From Spirulina sp. CCY15215 (GTDB taxonomy: Bacteria > Cyanobacteriota > Cyanobacteriia > Cyanobacteriales > Spirulinaceae), in contig NZ_JACSWA010000425.1 of the NCBI RefSeq assembly GCF_016888125.1, positions 1-53,706 of the forward strand: 53,706 nucleotides of DNA, written 5' to 3'. Shown in pieces: positions 34,452 through 42,819 of the stretch; positions within the stretch are counted from its first letter, which is position 1, and every line of letters begins with the position of its first letter. The notes under the pieces are model-generated. The model saw only the letters and a list, made by a program, of their open reading frames with translations. It had not been told where the DNA came from and searched no databases. A program made the translations under genes and the position numbers.

Positions 34452-35741
34452 ATGTACGGAATTGTTAGCGTCTTAAGCACTTTGAGCCTTCTGTCAGTTT
34501 TGTTCGGACCGCCAGAAATCAAAACTGTCCAAACCTTGTCTTGGCAAGAAGCGAAAATTTTCCAATTACCCAAGGAACCCAATCCGGAAGCGGAGGAAAT
34601 CTTGCAGCAATACCTGCGAGACTTAGCCAGCAAAGGTTTTTCTCCCCAAGGTCAAGGGGTTTTGCTGCAAGCGGAGATGACTAAATTAGCTTTTCGTAAT
34701 GATAAGGTTCCTTTGTCGGCGGCTTCTCTGACTAAAATTGCCACAACCCTTGCTGCTGTTGATAAATGGGGACTTGACCATCGCTTTCAAACGCGAATCT
34801 ATCGGGTGGGAGAAATTCGCAACGGCACCTTATACGGAGACTTGATCGTTGAAGGAGGAGGAAATCCCTTTTTTGTTTGGGAAGAGGCGATCGCCATCGG
34901 GGAATTTCTCAATCGCTCGGGCATCAAGGCAGTGCAAGGGAATTTGCAAATTACGGCACCGTTTTATATGAACTATAAAACCCAGCCGGAAATTGCCGGG
35001 CAACTGTTTCAGCAGGCGATCGATGCAGAAAGTTGGCCGGAGGTTGCCAAAAAACAGTATGAAAAAATGGCGATCAAGATACCTCGTCCCCATGTGAAGA
35101 TATCGGGAAAGGTTCTTGTTTCTGCTACACAGCCCATTGATTCTCAATTGTTGTTGCGCCATCAGTCCATGACTTTGGCCAATATTCTCAAGCAAATGAA
35201 TATTTATAGCAATAATGTTATGGCTGAAGTTTTGGCACAGTCAGCAGGAGGAGCGCAAGCTGTGGCACAATTGGCTGCTAATGCTGCCAATGTCCCTAAA
35301 GATGAGATTCAATTGATTAATGGCTCGGGTTTGGGAACAGCTAATCGCATTTCTCCTCGGGCAGTTATTGCTATGTTAGCTGCTTTAGAGCGTCAATTGG
35401 CTGACCAACCATTAGGGGTTGCGGATCTCTTTCCCGTCGCAGGGCGCGATCGCCAAGGTACCACCATTGGCCGCAAATTACCCCCCAATACGATGTTCAA
35501 AACGGGAACATTAAGGGCGGTGAGTGCCTTAGCTGGAATTCTTCCTACCCAAAAGCAAGGTTTGGTTTGGTTTGTGGTTATTAATGAAGGTAGCGATGTT
35601 TACGAACTTCGCGCCCAACAAGATATTCTCCTGCGAAAATTAGGACAAGCGTGGGGAAGCGGTTCATTGAACAATGGAAAACCCCAAACTCCCCACAAAT
35701 CAGAAGTTCTAGGCGATCCAAAGCGCATTTCTGCCCCCTAA
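34452..35741 (+). CDS. dacB: D-alanyl-D-alanine carboxypeptidase/endopeptidase, PBP4-type (S13)
   Basis: 429 residues. The penicillin-binding triad is complete: SLTK (Ser92, Lys95), SNN (253-255) and KTG (350-352). A hydrophobic N-terminus (residues 3-19) can act as signal peptide or anchor, so it works in the periplasm trimming peptidoglycan. The inter-motif region is shorter than in E. coli PBP4, suggesting a reduced domain II/III insertion. The ATG at 34452 is the only good start. The upstream gap of 103 bases to the divergent plsX must hold both promoters. A short heptamer array follows the gene. Confidence 0.9.
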   Translation: MYGIVSVLSTLSLLSVLFGPPEIKTVQTLSWQEAKIFQLPKEPNPEAEEILQQYLRDLASKGFSPQGQGVLLQAEMTKLAFRNDKVPLSAASLTKIATTLAAVDKWGLDHRFQTRIYRVGEIRNGTLYGDLIVEGGGNPFFVWEEAIAIGEFLNRSGIKAVQGNLQITAPFYMNYKTQPEIAGQLFQQAIDAESWPEVAKKQYEKMAIKIPRPHVKISGKVLVSATQPIDSQLLLRHQSMTLANILKQMNIYSNNVMAEVLAQSAGGAQAVAQLAANAANVPKDEIQLINGSGLGTANRISPRAVIAMLAALERQLADQPLGVADLFPVAGRDRQGTTIGRKLPPNTMFKTGTLRAVSALAGILPTQKQGLVWFVVINEGSDVYELRAQQDILLRKLGQAWGSGSLNNGKPQTPHKSEVLGDPKRISAP

Positions 35742-35752
35742 AATCCTTCCCC

Positions 35753-35797
<45 letters not shown>

Positions 35798-35802
35798 ACT
35801 TT

Positions 35803-36333
35803 CTACTTTCTTTTCAACACGGAAGGAATGCGATCGAGGATTTCTTCTACAATTTCTTGAGGGGTTTGTTGCGATCGCGCGATCGCAATGTGAAGATCGG
35901 CTTGAGCGTAGAGGGAACGACGTTCTGCTAATAGGATAGTAAGTTTCTCAGATAAGTCGCCATCTTTCAGAAGTGGGCGAGATCTATCTTCCTGCAAGCG
36001 CTGCACCAAAATTTCTACTGGAGCATCTAACCAAATAATCAAGCCGTGGTGCAAATATCCCCAATTCTCGAGTTTGAGAATAATACCACCTCCAGTGGCG
36101 ATCACACTTTGGGTATAAGCACAAATTTGTTCTAACACTTTAGTCTCTAAAGAGCGAAAATAGTTTTCTCCCTCGGTTGCAAAAATCTTATCAATCGTTG
36201 TTTCGGCGACCCGCTCGATTAATACATCGGTATCGAAAAAACGATATCCCAGCCGACCTGCCAGTAATTGTCCTAGGGTTGTTTTGCCAGTCCCCATCAT
36301 ACCCACAAGAAATATACTCGTACCGTGTAACAA
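35803..36333 (-). CDS. aroK: Shikimate kinase
   Basis: 176 residues. Walker A GMMGTGKTT (11-19), the shikimate-binding FFDTD and TEGENYFRSLE, ATGGGIIL and the LID arginine segment DRSRPLL are all present. It phosphorylates shikimate in the chorismate pathway. No in-frame ATG is available: the start at 36333 is TTG, with AGAGG about 11 bases upstream, which is unusual and may limit expression. The TPS-CHAT gene ends 84 bases upstream on the same strand, and there is no functional link. Confidence 0.93.
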   Translation of the reverse strand: MLHGTSIFLVGMMGTGKTTLGQLLAGRLGYRFFDTDVLIERVAETTIDKIFATEGENYFRSLETKVLEQICAYTQSVIATGGGIILKLENWGYLHHGLIIWLDAPVEILVQRLQEDRSRPLLKDGDLSEKLTILLAERRSLYAQADLHIAIARSQQTPQEIVEEILDRIPSVLKRK

Positions 36334-36417
36334 CTGCTTTATAACCTCTTAATTCATTTGTTAGCAATTCTACTGCATGAGATATGCTGATTATTTCTTT
36401 ATTGGAACGGGAAGCGA

Positions 36418-39400
36418 TTACCACGGAGAACCAATCATCGTAAAACCGGCCCAATAATAGGGGTGTTGAAAACCGCGATCGCCTAAATTTGCTAACTCGG
36501 GGGGTAGTGTCACCCGTCCGAAAGGACTAACTAATTCACCAATTTTTTTACTGTCTAATTCACTATCTTCTTTTTCCAAGCGCACTTCTCCTTGAATTAA
36601 GGCCATTTGCCCTTGTCGTAAGGCTTGTGCTTTGGTTGGTGTTTTTCGCAACTGACGATAGAATTCTGTCATTAATGCTAAAGTGCCTGCATCATCGGCA
36701 TACCAAAGACTAGCGACGGCGGAACTTACCCCAGATTGTATCGTTAACCCCGCAAAACCATACTCGGCACTCTCATCTCCCAAAGCCGTGCGACAGGCAC
36801 TCAAGACCAATAACTCAATATTTTTTGTTCCCCAATTTAATGCTCCCATTTCTTCCAAAGTCAGAGGGCGATCCCAGAGTTGAATATAGGACTCGGAGGG
36901 AGTACCGGGTTGAAACTGTCCGTGGGTGGCTAAATGGACGATTTGTGCGTGGTTGCGTTGGGGTTCCTGTTGTACGGCCTTGAGAGTAAAGGTTTCGTTG
37001 AGGAAGGTTTCTGGGGCATTGAATTGTTGAGCAATGGTATTGATCTCCACCGGAACTGCCGGTAAAGCGCCATTATTGGTAAATTCTGACATTCCCATCG
37101 CAACAACTGAACTGTTGCGAATATCGACGTAATGAGGAGGGATTAAATGCAGACTGGGAACGAGGGATATGGCATAATTTTCGATTAAAAACTTATTACC
37201 ATCGTGAAGTGCTGCCATTGGTAGGGTTCGCAAGCCGTCATCGAGGACAAACATAATCGTTTCAATATTAAAGCGCTGTAAATCTTTTTCTGCGATCGCA
37301 ATTAACCATTTGTAGAGTTGTTGTGCGGGGGCGAGATAGCGGGTATTACGACGGTGGAGGGGATGGGCGATCGCATTTTGAAAATTATAGATTTCCGCGA
37401 GGAGAGTTTCCTGGGAAATATCGGGAAGGCTGTAATGGATGGGGTCACTGGTGGGGGGGACGAGGATGAGATCGAGGCGATCGCTACGGCTAAAAATATA
37501 CAAACTTGCGGTCATTTCCCCAGTTTCCTCACTCATGCGATGGAGGGTTAATTGCAGGTCTTTTAGAGAAGGGGTGGTGGTGGCTTCATCCTTGCTAAAA
37601 TAGCGCAAAAAACTTTGAGAATGGTAAGCATCTAAGGCTGCGATCGCCTCTTCGATATTGCCGCGATCGAGCAAATTACCGACACGATCTCGAGATAATA
37701 CTAAAGACTCGTCATCTGAGTTGAGGGAAAACAGAGATAATGGGGACAGCGATCGCGTTTGGAGAGAAGCAACGAGAGATGCAGGTAAAGATGTTGTTAT
37801 TGGTGTTGGTGTTGTTGTTGCTGTTGTTGCTGTTATTGTTGCTGTTGTTGTTCCAGAAGCGGGTGGCGAAATAACATTTTCAATGTTAGCGATCCCTAAT
37901 GTCCCTGTTGCCGTACCGTTAATGATATCGACGGAAACAGCATTGCCATAATTGGCATAATCAAGGGTATCAAAACCCGCTCCCCCATCAATCTTGCCAT
38001 TAAAATTAACACCATTGGCGAAAGCAAAGGTATCATTCCCACTCCCTCCAGTAATTTTGGCGACATTGCTAAAAGTCAAACTATTCGCCAAACCGTTTAC
38101 ACTACCACTATTACTTCCCGTTAACGTCCAAGCTGTATTTTGATTCGCACCGATAAAATTACCGGCTCCAGCAATCTGCGTGTTTTGGATTAAACTATTT
38201 GGGTCGTTTAAAGTAATATTCCCTGTTCCATCGCTTCGACCGATGGTGACAGAACTAAATCCATTTTGTAGTGTTTGCAGTTGACTTGTAGTCAGGTCTA
38301 ATGCTGTTGCTGTTGCCCCGGTCCCTCCTAGAATGATATCTCGATTTGCCGTAGCGGTTTCTAAAACGAGATTGCCTGTACCATTAATTGTTGTCGGAAT
38401 ATTGAGATCAATGCGATCGCTGCGAATGGTCAGGTCTTGGGTTGAAATCGTGGGAGTATTGTTAAAAGTAACTTCATTTTTGCCATTGAGAGTTATTTTG
38501 CCCGTTCCCGCATCGATATTCTGAACGAAAATTTGATTTCCACTCAAGCTCAGATCTGCTCCATTGGTGTTAATTGTGGAAGCATTCGCCATATTAACAT
38601 CACCAATACTATTATTGTCAGCATCAGCGATAAAGGCGATCGCAGTAGCTCCCGTAAAATTCAACGTGGCATTATTGAGAAAAATATTGTTATTGGCTTG
38701 GAAAGTCACCGAAGTTGCTGCCGTAAAGTTGAGGTTAACACCAATATTGGTAAAAATATCTTGTGTTGCTTGGAGAAGAATCGTACCGCTTAAACTCTGT
38801 AATGTTCCTGTAGAAATTGTAAAGGTTGTTGCTCCGCCATCTGCAAAGAGAATCTGATTATCTGCAAGTGCTGCATCATTAGCTTGACTTGCTTGGGCTC
38901 CCGCAACAATGTTAATATCTTGCGGGTCGAGAATAATAAATCCGTCTTGACCTTGGGAAGCACTAACATCAATATCGCCGCGAAAGATGAGGTCTTGTTT
39001 CCCCGAAGTTTCTACAAACCCCCCATTCCCTCCATTCTGTCCCCCTCTGGCACTGATATTGCCATAAAATCCCGTTATTTCATCTGCCCAAACTATAACT
39101 CGTCCCCCGTCCCCCTCAGAGATTGCGTCAGCATTGATAGTAGAATTGGTATCAATATAAACCCGATCGCCTGTTGGTAAATCTCCCAATCCTTGATATT
39201 CTCCCCCGATTAATACTGTACCGCCCCCACTGTCTCCCGAAGCATCAATATTGGCGTTAAATAGACCCAGGCGATCGCCAAATATCCCTACATTTCCCCC
39301 CCCACTTCCTAATGTTCCCAAACTAACATCAACGTTTCCCGTAACAATTGCCGTTCCTGTTTCCCAAGGGATATTTTCTCCAGAAGCGAGTTGAATTTCT

Positions 39401-40224
39401 CCTGTATTATTCGTTTTTAAACCTGTCTCTATCCCTTGAGATTCTGCCCCTACCAGTAAAGCTGGCAAATCAAGGGCAGTCACGGTTAAGGGATTTCCGG
39501 TTGCTGAAGTGGGAATATCCGGTTCGAGGCTTAAAATCATTCCTGCTTGGGAGATTTTGACACGATTGGTTCCCGGTATGGCTGCGATCGTGATATTTCC
39601 TCCTGGTGCATTCAATTGCCCAGTATTAATAACTGTTCCCCCCGTTAGCATTATATTATGACCCGTTCCTACGCTTAAATTTCCGGCATTAATAATCGGT
39701 GCAGCATTATCAATTCCGAAATCAAAACTGGTGGGCATCCCGAGCAAACTATCATAGTCATTGCTGCCGATCGCCTGAAAAGCGCGATCGCCCCCAAAAC
39801 CAATTCCCGTTGCTGTCGTCGCGAAAAAGTCCCCAGGCACATTTAAACTGGCATTATTTCCGAAAATAATTCCAGCAGGATTCATTAAATAAAGATGAGA
39901 ATTACCGCCACTCACTTGCAGCAATCCGTTAATAAGAGAAGGATTGCCTCCTGTTACTCTGGCCAGAATATTTTCGATGTTGGGTTGCGAGAGAAAATGA
40001 GCAATTTCTCCAGAACTTAAACCAAATTCTTGAAAGCTATGAAATAAATTAGTTCCGGTTTGCGTTCCCCCTTGAATGAGATAAGTGTTACTATTGCGAT
40101 CAACATGGGTATCCGTGCCATCGAATGCAGGTTCAATGGAATTTGCCCTCACGGCTAAGGCAGTGAGGCTATTGAACCCCAAAATAATTGGGAGAGAAAA
40201 AATCAAGGCAACGCGATCGCTCAT
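36418..40224 (-). CDS. Two-partner-secretion exoprotein fused to a CHAT protease domain
   Basis: 1268 residues. A signal peptide (about 1-27) is followed by a filamentous-haemagglutinin TPS domain with NGLLQVSGGNSHLYLMNPAG and IIFGNNASLNVPG, the hallmarks of TpsA export signals. A long beta-helical repeat region extends to about 790, including a hemolysin-type GGSGNDTFAF piece. Then come a Thr/Ala-rich linker of about 30 residues and a CHAT domain with catalytic-dyad candidates His1101 (HLATHG) and Cys1144 (LVLSACRTALGD). CHAT domains are caspase-like proteases. The design suggests a protease exported across or displayed on the outer membrane. No TpsB transporter gene is in the window. Such fusions occur in cyanobacteria, but substrate and role are unknown. 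Confidence 0.88.
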   Translation of the reverse strand: MSDRVALIFSLPIILGFNSLTALAVRANSIEPAFDGTDTHVDRNSNTYLIQGGTQTGTNLFHSFQEFGLSSGEIAHFLSQPNIENILARVTGGNPSLINGLLQVSGGNSHLYLMNPAGIIFGNNASLNVPGDFFATTATGIGFGGDRAFQAIGSNDYDSLLGMPTSFDFGIDNAAPIINAGNLSVGTGHNIMLTGGTVINTGQLNAPGGNITIAAIPGTNRVKISQAGMILSLEPDIPTSATGNPLTVTALDLPALLVGAESQGIETGLKTNNTGEIQLASGENIPWETGTAIVTGNVDVSLGTLGSGGGNVGIFGDRLGLFNANIDASGDSGGGTVLIGGEYQGLGDLPTGDRVYIDTNSTINADAISEGDGGRVIVWADEITGFYGNISARGGQNGGNGGFVETSGKQDLIFRGDIDVSASQGQDGFIILDPQDINIVAGAQASQANDAALADNQILFADGGATTFTISTGTLQSLSGTILLQATQDIFTNIGVNLNFTAATSVTFQANNNIFLNNATLNFTGATAIAFIADADNNSIGDVNMANASTINTNGADLSLSGNQIFVQNIDAGTGKITLNGKNEVTFNNTPTISTQDLTIRSDRIDLNIPTTINGTGNLVLETATANRDIILGGTGATATALDLTTSQLQTLQNGFSSVTIGRSDGTGNITLNDPNSLIQNTQIAGAGNFIGANQNTAWTLTGSNSGSVNGLANSLTFSNVAKITGGSGNDTFAFANGVNFNGKIDGGAGFDTLDYANYGNAVSVDIINGTATGTLGIANIENVISPPASGTTTATITATTATTTPTPITTSLPASLVASLQTRSLSPLSLFSLNSDDESLVLSRDRVGNLLDRGNIEEAIAALDAYHSQSFLRYFSKDEATTTPSLKDLQLTLHRMSEETGEMTASLYIFSRSDRLDLILVPPTSDPIHYSLPDISQETLLAEIYNFQNAIAHPLHRRNTRYLAPAQQLYKWLIAIAEKDLQRFNIETIMFVLDDGLRTLPMAALHDGNKFLIENYAISLVPSLHLIPPHYVDIRNSSVVAMGMSEFTNNGALPAVPVEINTIAQQFNAPETFLNETFTLKAVQQEPQRNHAQIVHLATHGQFQPGTPSESYIQLWDRPLTLEEMGALNWGTKNIELLVLSACRTALGDESAEYGFAGLTIQSGVSSAVASLWYADDAGTLALMTEFYRQLRKTPTKAQALRQGQMALIQGEVRLEKEDSELDSKKIGELVSPFGRVTLPPELANLGDRGFQHPYYWAGFTMIGSPW
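37797..37852. repeat. GTT/GCT trinucleotide repeat encoding the TPS-CHAT linker
   Basis: A run of GTT, GCT and GGT triplets encodes the Thr/Ala-rich hinge between the secretion half and the protease half of the fusion. Slippage here would change only the linker length. Confidence 0.7.
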
Positions 40225-40366
40225 GAGGGGAGTTTTATCTCAAAAATAAAGAGCTAGTTCCATTTTAGCCTTGCCATATTTTTTGTTACAAAATAATTTT
40301 CTAAAATTATTCTTGTTTCTGTGCGATCGCCTCTCTCTCTCGGGGAGAGTTTCTGAGACGACGATC

Positions 40367-40765
40367 TTAGGATTTGCTGGCTTTATAAGCCGTCCAGCCA
40401 TTATAGTTAGAAACATCAAGATAGTTTCGTTCTGCGATAATTTCCCGAGGATAGAGCATAGCGATCGCCTCTCCACCTCCTTCTAAAGTAACAGGAAAGG
40501 GATAAAGATGAGGAGGTTCATTCGCCAATAAATATTGATATTGTTCCTCTGTCATTTCATAAAGTTCCCCTGGTATTGCTATACCGTCTTCTTTGACTTC
40601 ATAGATACCGGGATGTTTATCTTCAACAGAATGCAAGCGATAACGAGGTTCAGTTTTAGTTTCTTTAATAAACTTCGTTTCGGCGATGTTTTGATGATCC
40701 GGTTGTCCTCTCAAGGCGGAACCGCAGATGAAAACAAGATAAGAATTTGAGTCAGAATTTGACAT
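40367..40765 (-). CDS. Gamma-glutamylcyclotransferase-like / allophanate hydrolase-related protein
   Basis: 132 residues. The string FICGSALRGQPDHQNI, YRLHSVEDKHPGIYEV, GELYEMTEEQYQYLLANEPPHLY and YNGWTAYKAS matches stand-alone homologues of the C-terminal domain of allophanate hydrolase, a GGCT-like fold with the conserved substrate-lid Glu in GELYEM. The reaction of the stand-alone form is uncertain. The protein is small and cytosolic. It is divergent from the GNAT gene, with 81 bases between starts. Confidence 0.75.
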   Translation of the reverse strand: MSNSDSNSYLVFICGSALRGQPDHQNIAETKFIKETKTEPRYRLHSVEDKHPGIYEVKEDGIAIPGELYEMTEEQYQYLLANEPPHLYPFPVTLEGGGEAIAMLYPREIIAERNYLDVSNYNGWTAYKASKS

Positions 40766-40846
40766 TTTGTTGCTCCTTTGGCTTACAACTTTCCAAAAAT
40801 TGTAGAGTATTATATACTATGGGTTCAAGGGGAGTTAGCTGATAGT

Positions 40847-41449
40847 ATGAAAATTCAAATTCGCTTGGCAAAACCAGAAGAAATGGCCACAATTATCGAA
40901 CTACAATCCCAAGCATTAACGTTTCTTTCTGCCGGGGATTATACAGCAACAGAAATTGAAGCAATAATTCAAACTCAAGAGAAAGCAAGAACAGATTGCC
41001 AAGAAATTGTTTTTGTCGCAGAAGAACATGATACACCAGCGATCGCTTTTCCACAAGCTAACTATATTACCCAGAAAAAAATCATTGGTTTTTCTTGTCT
41101 GTCCTCTCATTCAGCCGATATTAATGGTATCTATATTCATCCCGATCGCATCCGTCAAAATATTGGTACACAACTTCTACAGGCGATCGAGGAAGTTGCT
41201 ATTGCAAAACGATATCGACGACTTTGGGTTAGTTCTTCTCTCAATGCCCTTAAATTTTATCAGGCTAATGGTTATCAAAAGAAATTTTATCAACGTTTGC
41301 GGCTCAATAATATCCCCATTACTGTTGTTATTATGTCCAAAATATTGATTCCCCTCACGACATCAGAAAAGGCAATCCTCAGTATAGGAATTTTTGCGAT
41401 CGCAATTTTTGCAATTATTTTTATTCTTTTTGCCTTCTGGAATTTCTAA
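40847..41449 (+). CDS. GNAT-family N-acetyltransferase with a C-terminal membrane helix
   Basis: 200 residues from ATG 40847. The GNAT fold is indicated by IRLAKPEEMATIIELQ, the beta4 strand IIGFSCLSS, a motif A region ADINGIYIHPDRIRQNIGTQLL (acetyl-CoA pyrophosphate loop) and ALKFYQANGYQ. The canonical Q/RxxGxG loop is weakened to R-Q-N-I-G-T. After the enzyme domain comes one hydrophobic helix (about 175-197) ending in FWNF, which should tether it to a membrane. The frame is open 23 codons further up, but that leader is not family-like. The acceptor substrate is unknown. Confidence 0.8.
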   Translation: MKIQIRLAKPEEMATIIELQSQALTFLSAGDYTATEIEAIIQTQEKARTDCQEIVFVAEEHDTPAIAFPQANYITQKKIIGFSCLSSHSADINGIYIHPDRIRQNIGTQLLQAIEEVAIAKRYRRLWVSSSLNALKFYQANGYQKKFYQRLRLNNIPITVVIMSKILIPLTTSEKAILSIGIFAIAIFAIIFILFAFWNF

Positions 41450-41480
41450 ACTAATACAGTTTTGATGCTACCAATCTAAT

Positions 41481-41516
41481 CTACAACCTATATCCACAAC
41501 CTATATCCACAACCTA
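41481..41516. repeat. 13-bp tandem repeat CCACAACCTATAT, about 2.8 copies
   Basis: Units at 41481, 41494 and 41507 follow each other without gap. The last overlaps the stop codon of the small minus-strand reading frame. Confidence 0.7.
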
Positions 41517-41624
41517 ATCCATCTTGGCAGCAAACCAAAATGCCCAGAGAACTGTCAAAATGAATAATATGGTACAGAAGCGATCAATCCAAGTATGCCA
41601 AAAGTAAGAATCAATAAAAGTCAT
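41514..41624 (-). CDS. Possible 36-residue single-helix membrane peptide
   Basis: A short reading frame downstream of the GT2 gene encodes 36 residues: a polar start with several aromatic residues (MTFIDSYFWHTWIDR), one hydrophobic helix rich in Phe, Leu and Trp, and an AAKMD tail. The helix length and positive-inside pattern look like a real small membrane protein, of the kind often missed in cyanobacteria. The Shine-Dalgarno is poor (AGAAG directly before ATG). I do not recognise the family. It may be the last gene of the long minus-strand run. Confidence 0.35.
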   Translation of the reverse strand: MTFIDSYFWHTWIDRFCTILFILTVLWAFWFAAKMD

Positions 41625-41676
41625 CTTCTGAAAATATAAATCTTAAACAAAACTATCTTTATCCCCATTATAATTA

Positions 41677-42819
41677 TTATTGTAATTTTGTCCAGTTGCG
41701 ATAACCTGAAACATAATGTAATTTAATGGGCTGTGCGATCGCCAAGGGGGTCAAATCCGGCTGCATCCCTGCTTGAAATTCTCTCTGATTTACCTTTGCA
41801 CGGGCTTTTAATGCCTTTAAAAGTGTTTTTCTTTTTGGAGAATCCAAACCTGTTTCTAATGCTGTTGTTAGCGAATTTGGGCGTTTTCGACGAAAGTAAC
41901 AAAATTCGGGAATGTTAACTATTTTTGCAGAAAAGACTGCCCGCAATAAAAACTCCGTATCTCCTCCAAATCTTAATCCTGTTGCAAACCCTCCGACACG
42001 CATCACTAAATCCCGCGAGACTAAGCTACTGGGGTGCATTAAAGCATGACCTGGTTTTTCTTGCAACGCCCTATTAACATCTAAAGGATAGCACACAGGA
42101 GTTAGTTTAGATTCTAATTCATCGACGCGCCATTCTTGCGTCCCAATTAATTCTGCACCTGTCTTTTCCGCAGTTTCCAAAAGTTTTTCTAGGCGAATAT
42201 TAGCTGACCAATCATCAGCATCTTGGAACAAATAAGTATCATAATTTGTATCTGCGATCGCTTGTTGAATTAAACGATAAGGTCCCACATTCTCAGAGGA
42301 TCGAACTAGGGTAACTTGAGGGAATTTTTCGGTTATTGTAATGGGAGGATCGGGAGAGTTATCATCAAGAATGATAATGCGATCGGGGGGTCGAGTTTGA
42401 TCGACTAATGATTTAATACAGCGATACAACCAAGGGTGACAATTATAATGAGGAATTAAAGCAAGAATTTGAGAGTTTTTGCTTATCTTGGGAGAGGATG
42501 GAGAGTAATTTAGTTTGGGTTGTACTTTCAAGGCCATTGTACTCCAAGAAAACTCAATCTTGTTTTTTTCTAACAGTGCGATCGCGTTTAAAAAATGCCA
42601 AGATTCAGGGGTTTTAAGTTGAGAGAGAATTGGCGCGATCGCTTCTCTCGATCCCATCCAAGCAATGTTTTCTAATGGCTTCTCTTTGGCAGTTTCTAGG
42701 GGAAATTCTAAGGGAGGAAGTAAGGGAAGAATAAAAGGAGATTTTGGGATTAATATATTTTCAGCAATCGATGTATTTTTGGGCAAATAGGTAATTGTAG
42801 AAGGGGATAATATATTCAT
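41677..42819 (-). CDS. Family 2 glycosyltransferase with N-terminal extension
   Basis: 380 residues. A GT-A domain begins near residue 118 with ILALIPHYN, continues with SLVDQTRPPDRIIILDDNS, and has the nucleotide-sugar metal motif QDADD (about 199-203) and GGDTEFLLRA. The first 110 residues are not part of the GT2 fold and I do not recognise them. There is no membrane helix. The start codon overlaps the stop of the upstream PaaK-like gene as TAATG, so the two are translationally coupled and probably act together, for example on an exopolysaccharide or glycolipid. Donor and acceptor cannot be told. Confidence 0.88.
   Translation of the reverse strand: MNILSPSTITYLPKNTSIAENILIPKSPFILPLLPPLEFPLETAKEKPLENIAWMGSREAIAPILSQLKTPESWHFLNAIALLEKNKIEFSWSTMALKVQPKLNYSPSSPKISKNSQILALIPHYNCHPWLYRCIKSLVDQTRPPDRIIILDDNSPDPPITITEKFPQVTLVRSSENVGPYRLIQQAIADTNYDTYLFQDADDWSANIRLEKLLETAEKTGAELIGTQEWRVDELESKLTPVCYPLDVNRALQEKPGHALMHPSSLVSRDLVMRVGGFATGLRFGGDTEFLLRAVFSAKIVNIPEFCYFRRKRPNSLTTALETGLDSPKRKTLLKALKARAKVNQREFQAGMQPDLTPLAIAQPIKLHYVSGYRNWTKLQ

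Noticed and set aside
36191-36454. 87-codon frame overlapping the aroK start
   Set aside because: It overlaps aroK in another frame and encodes nothing recognisable.
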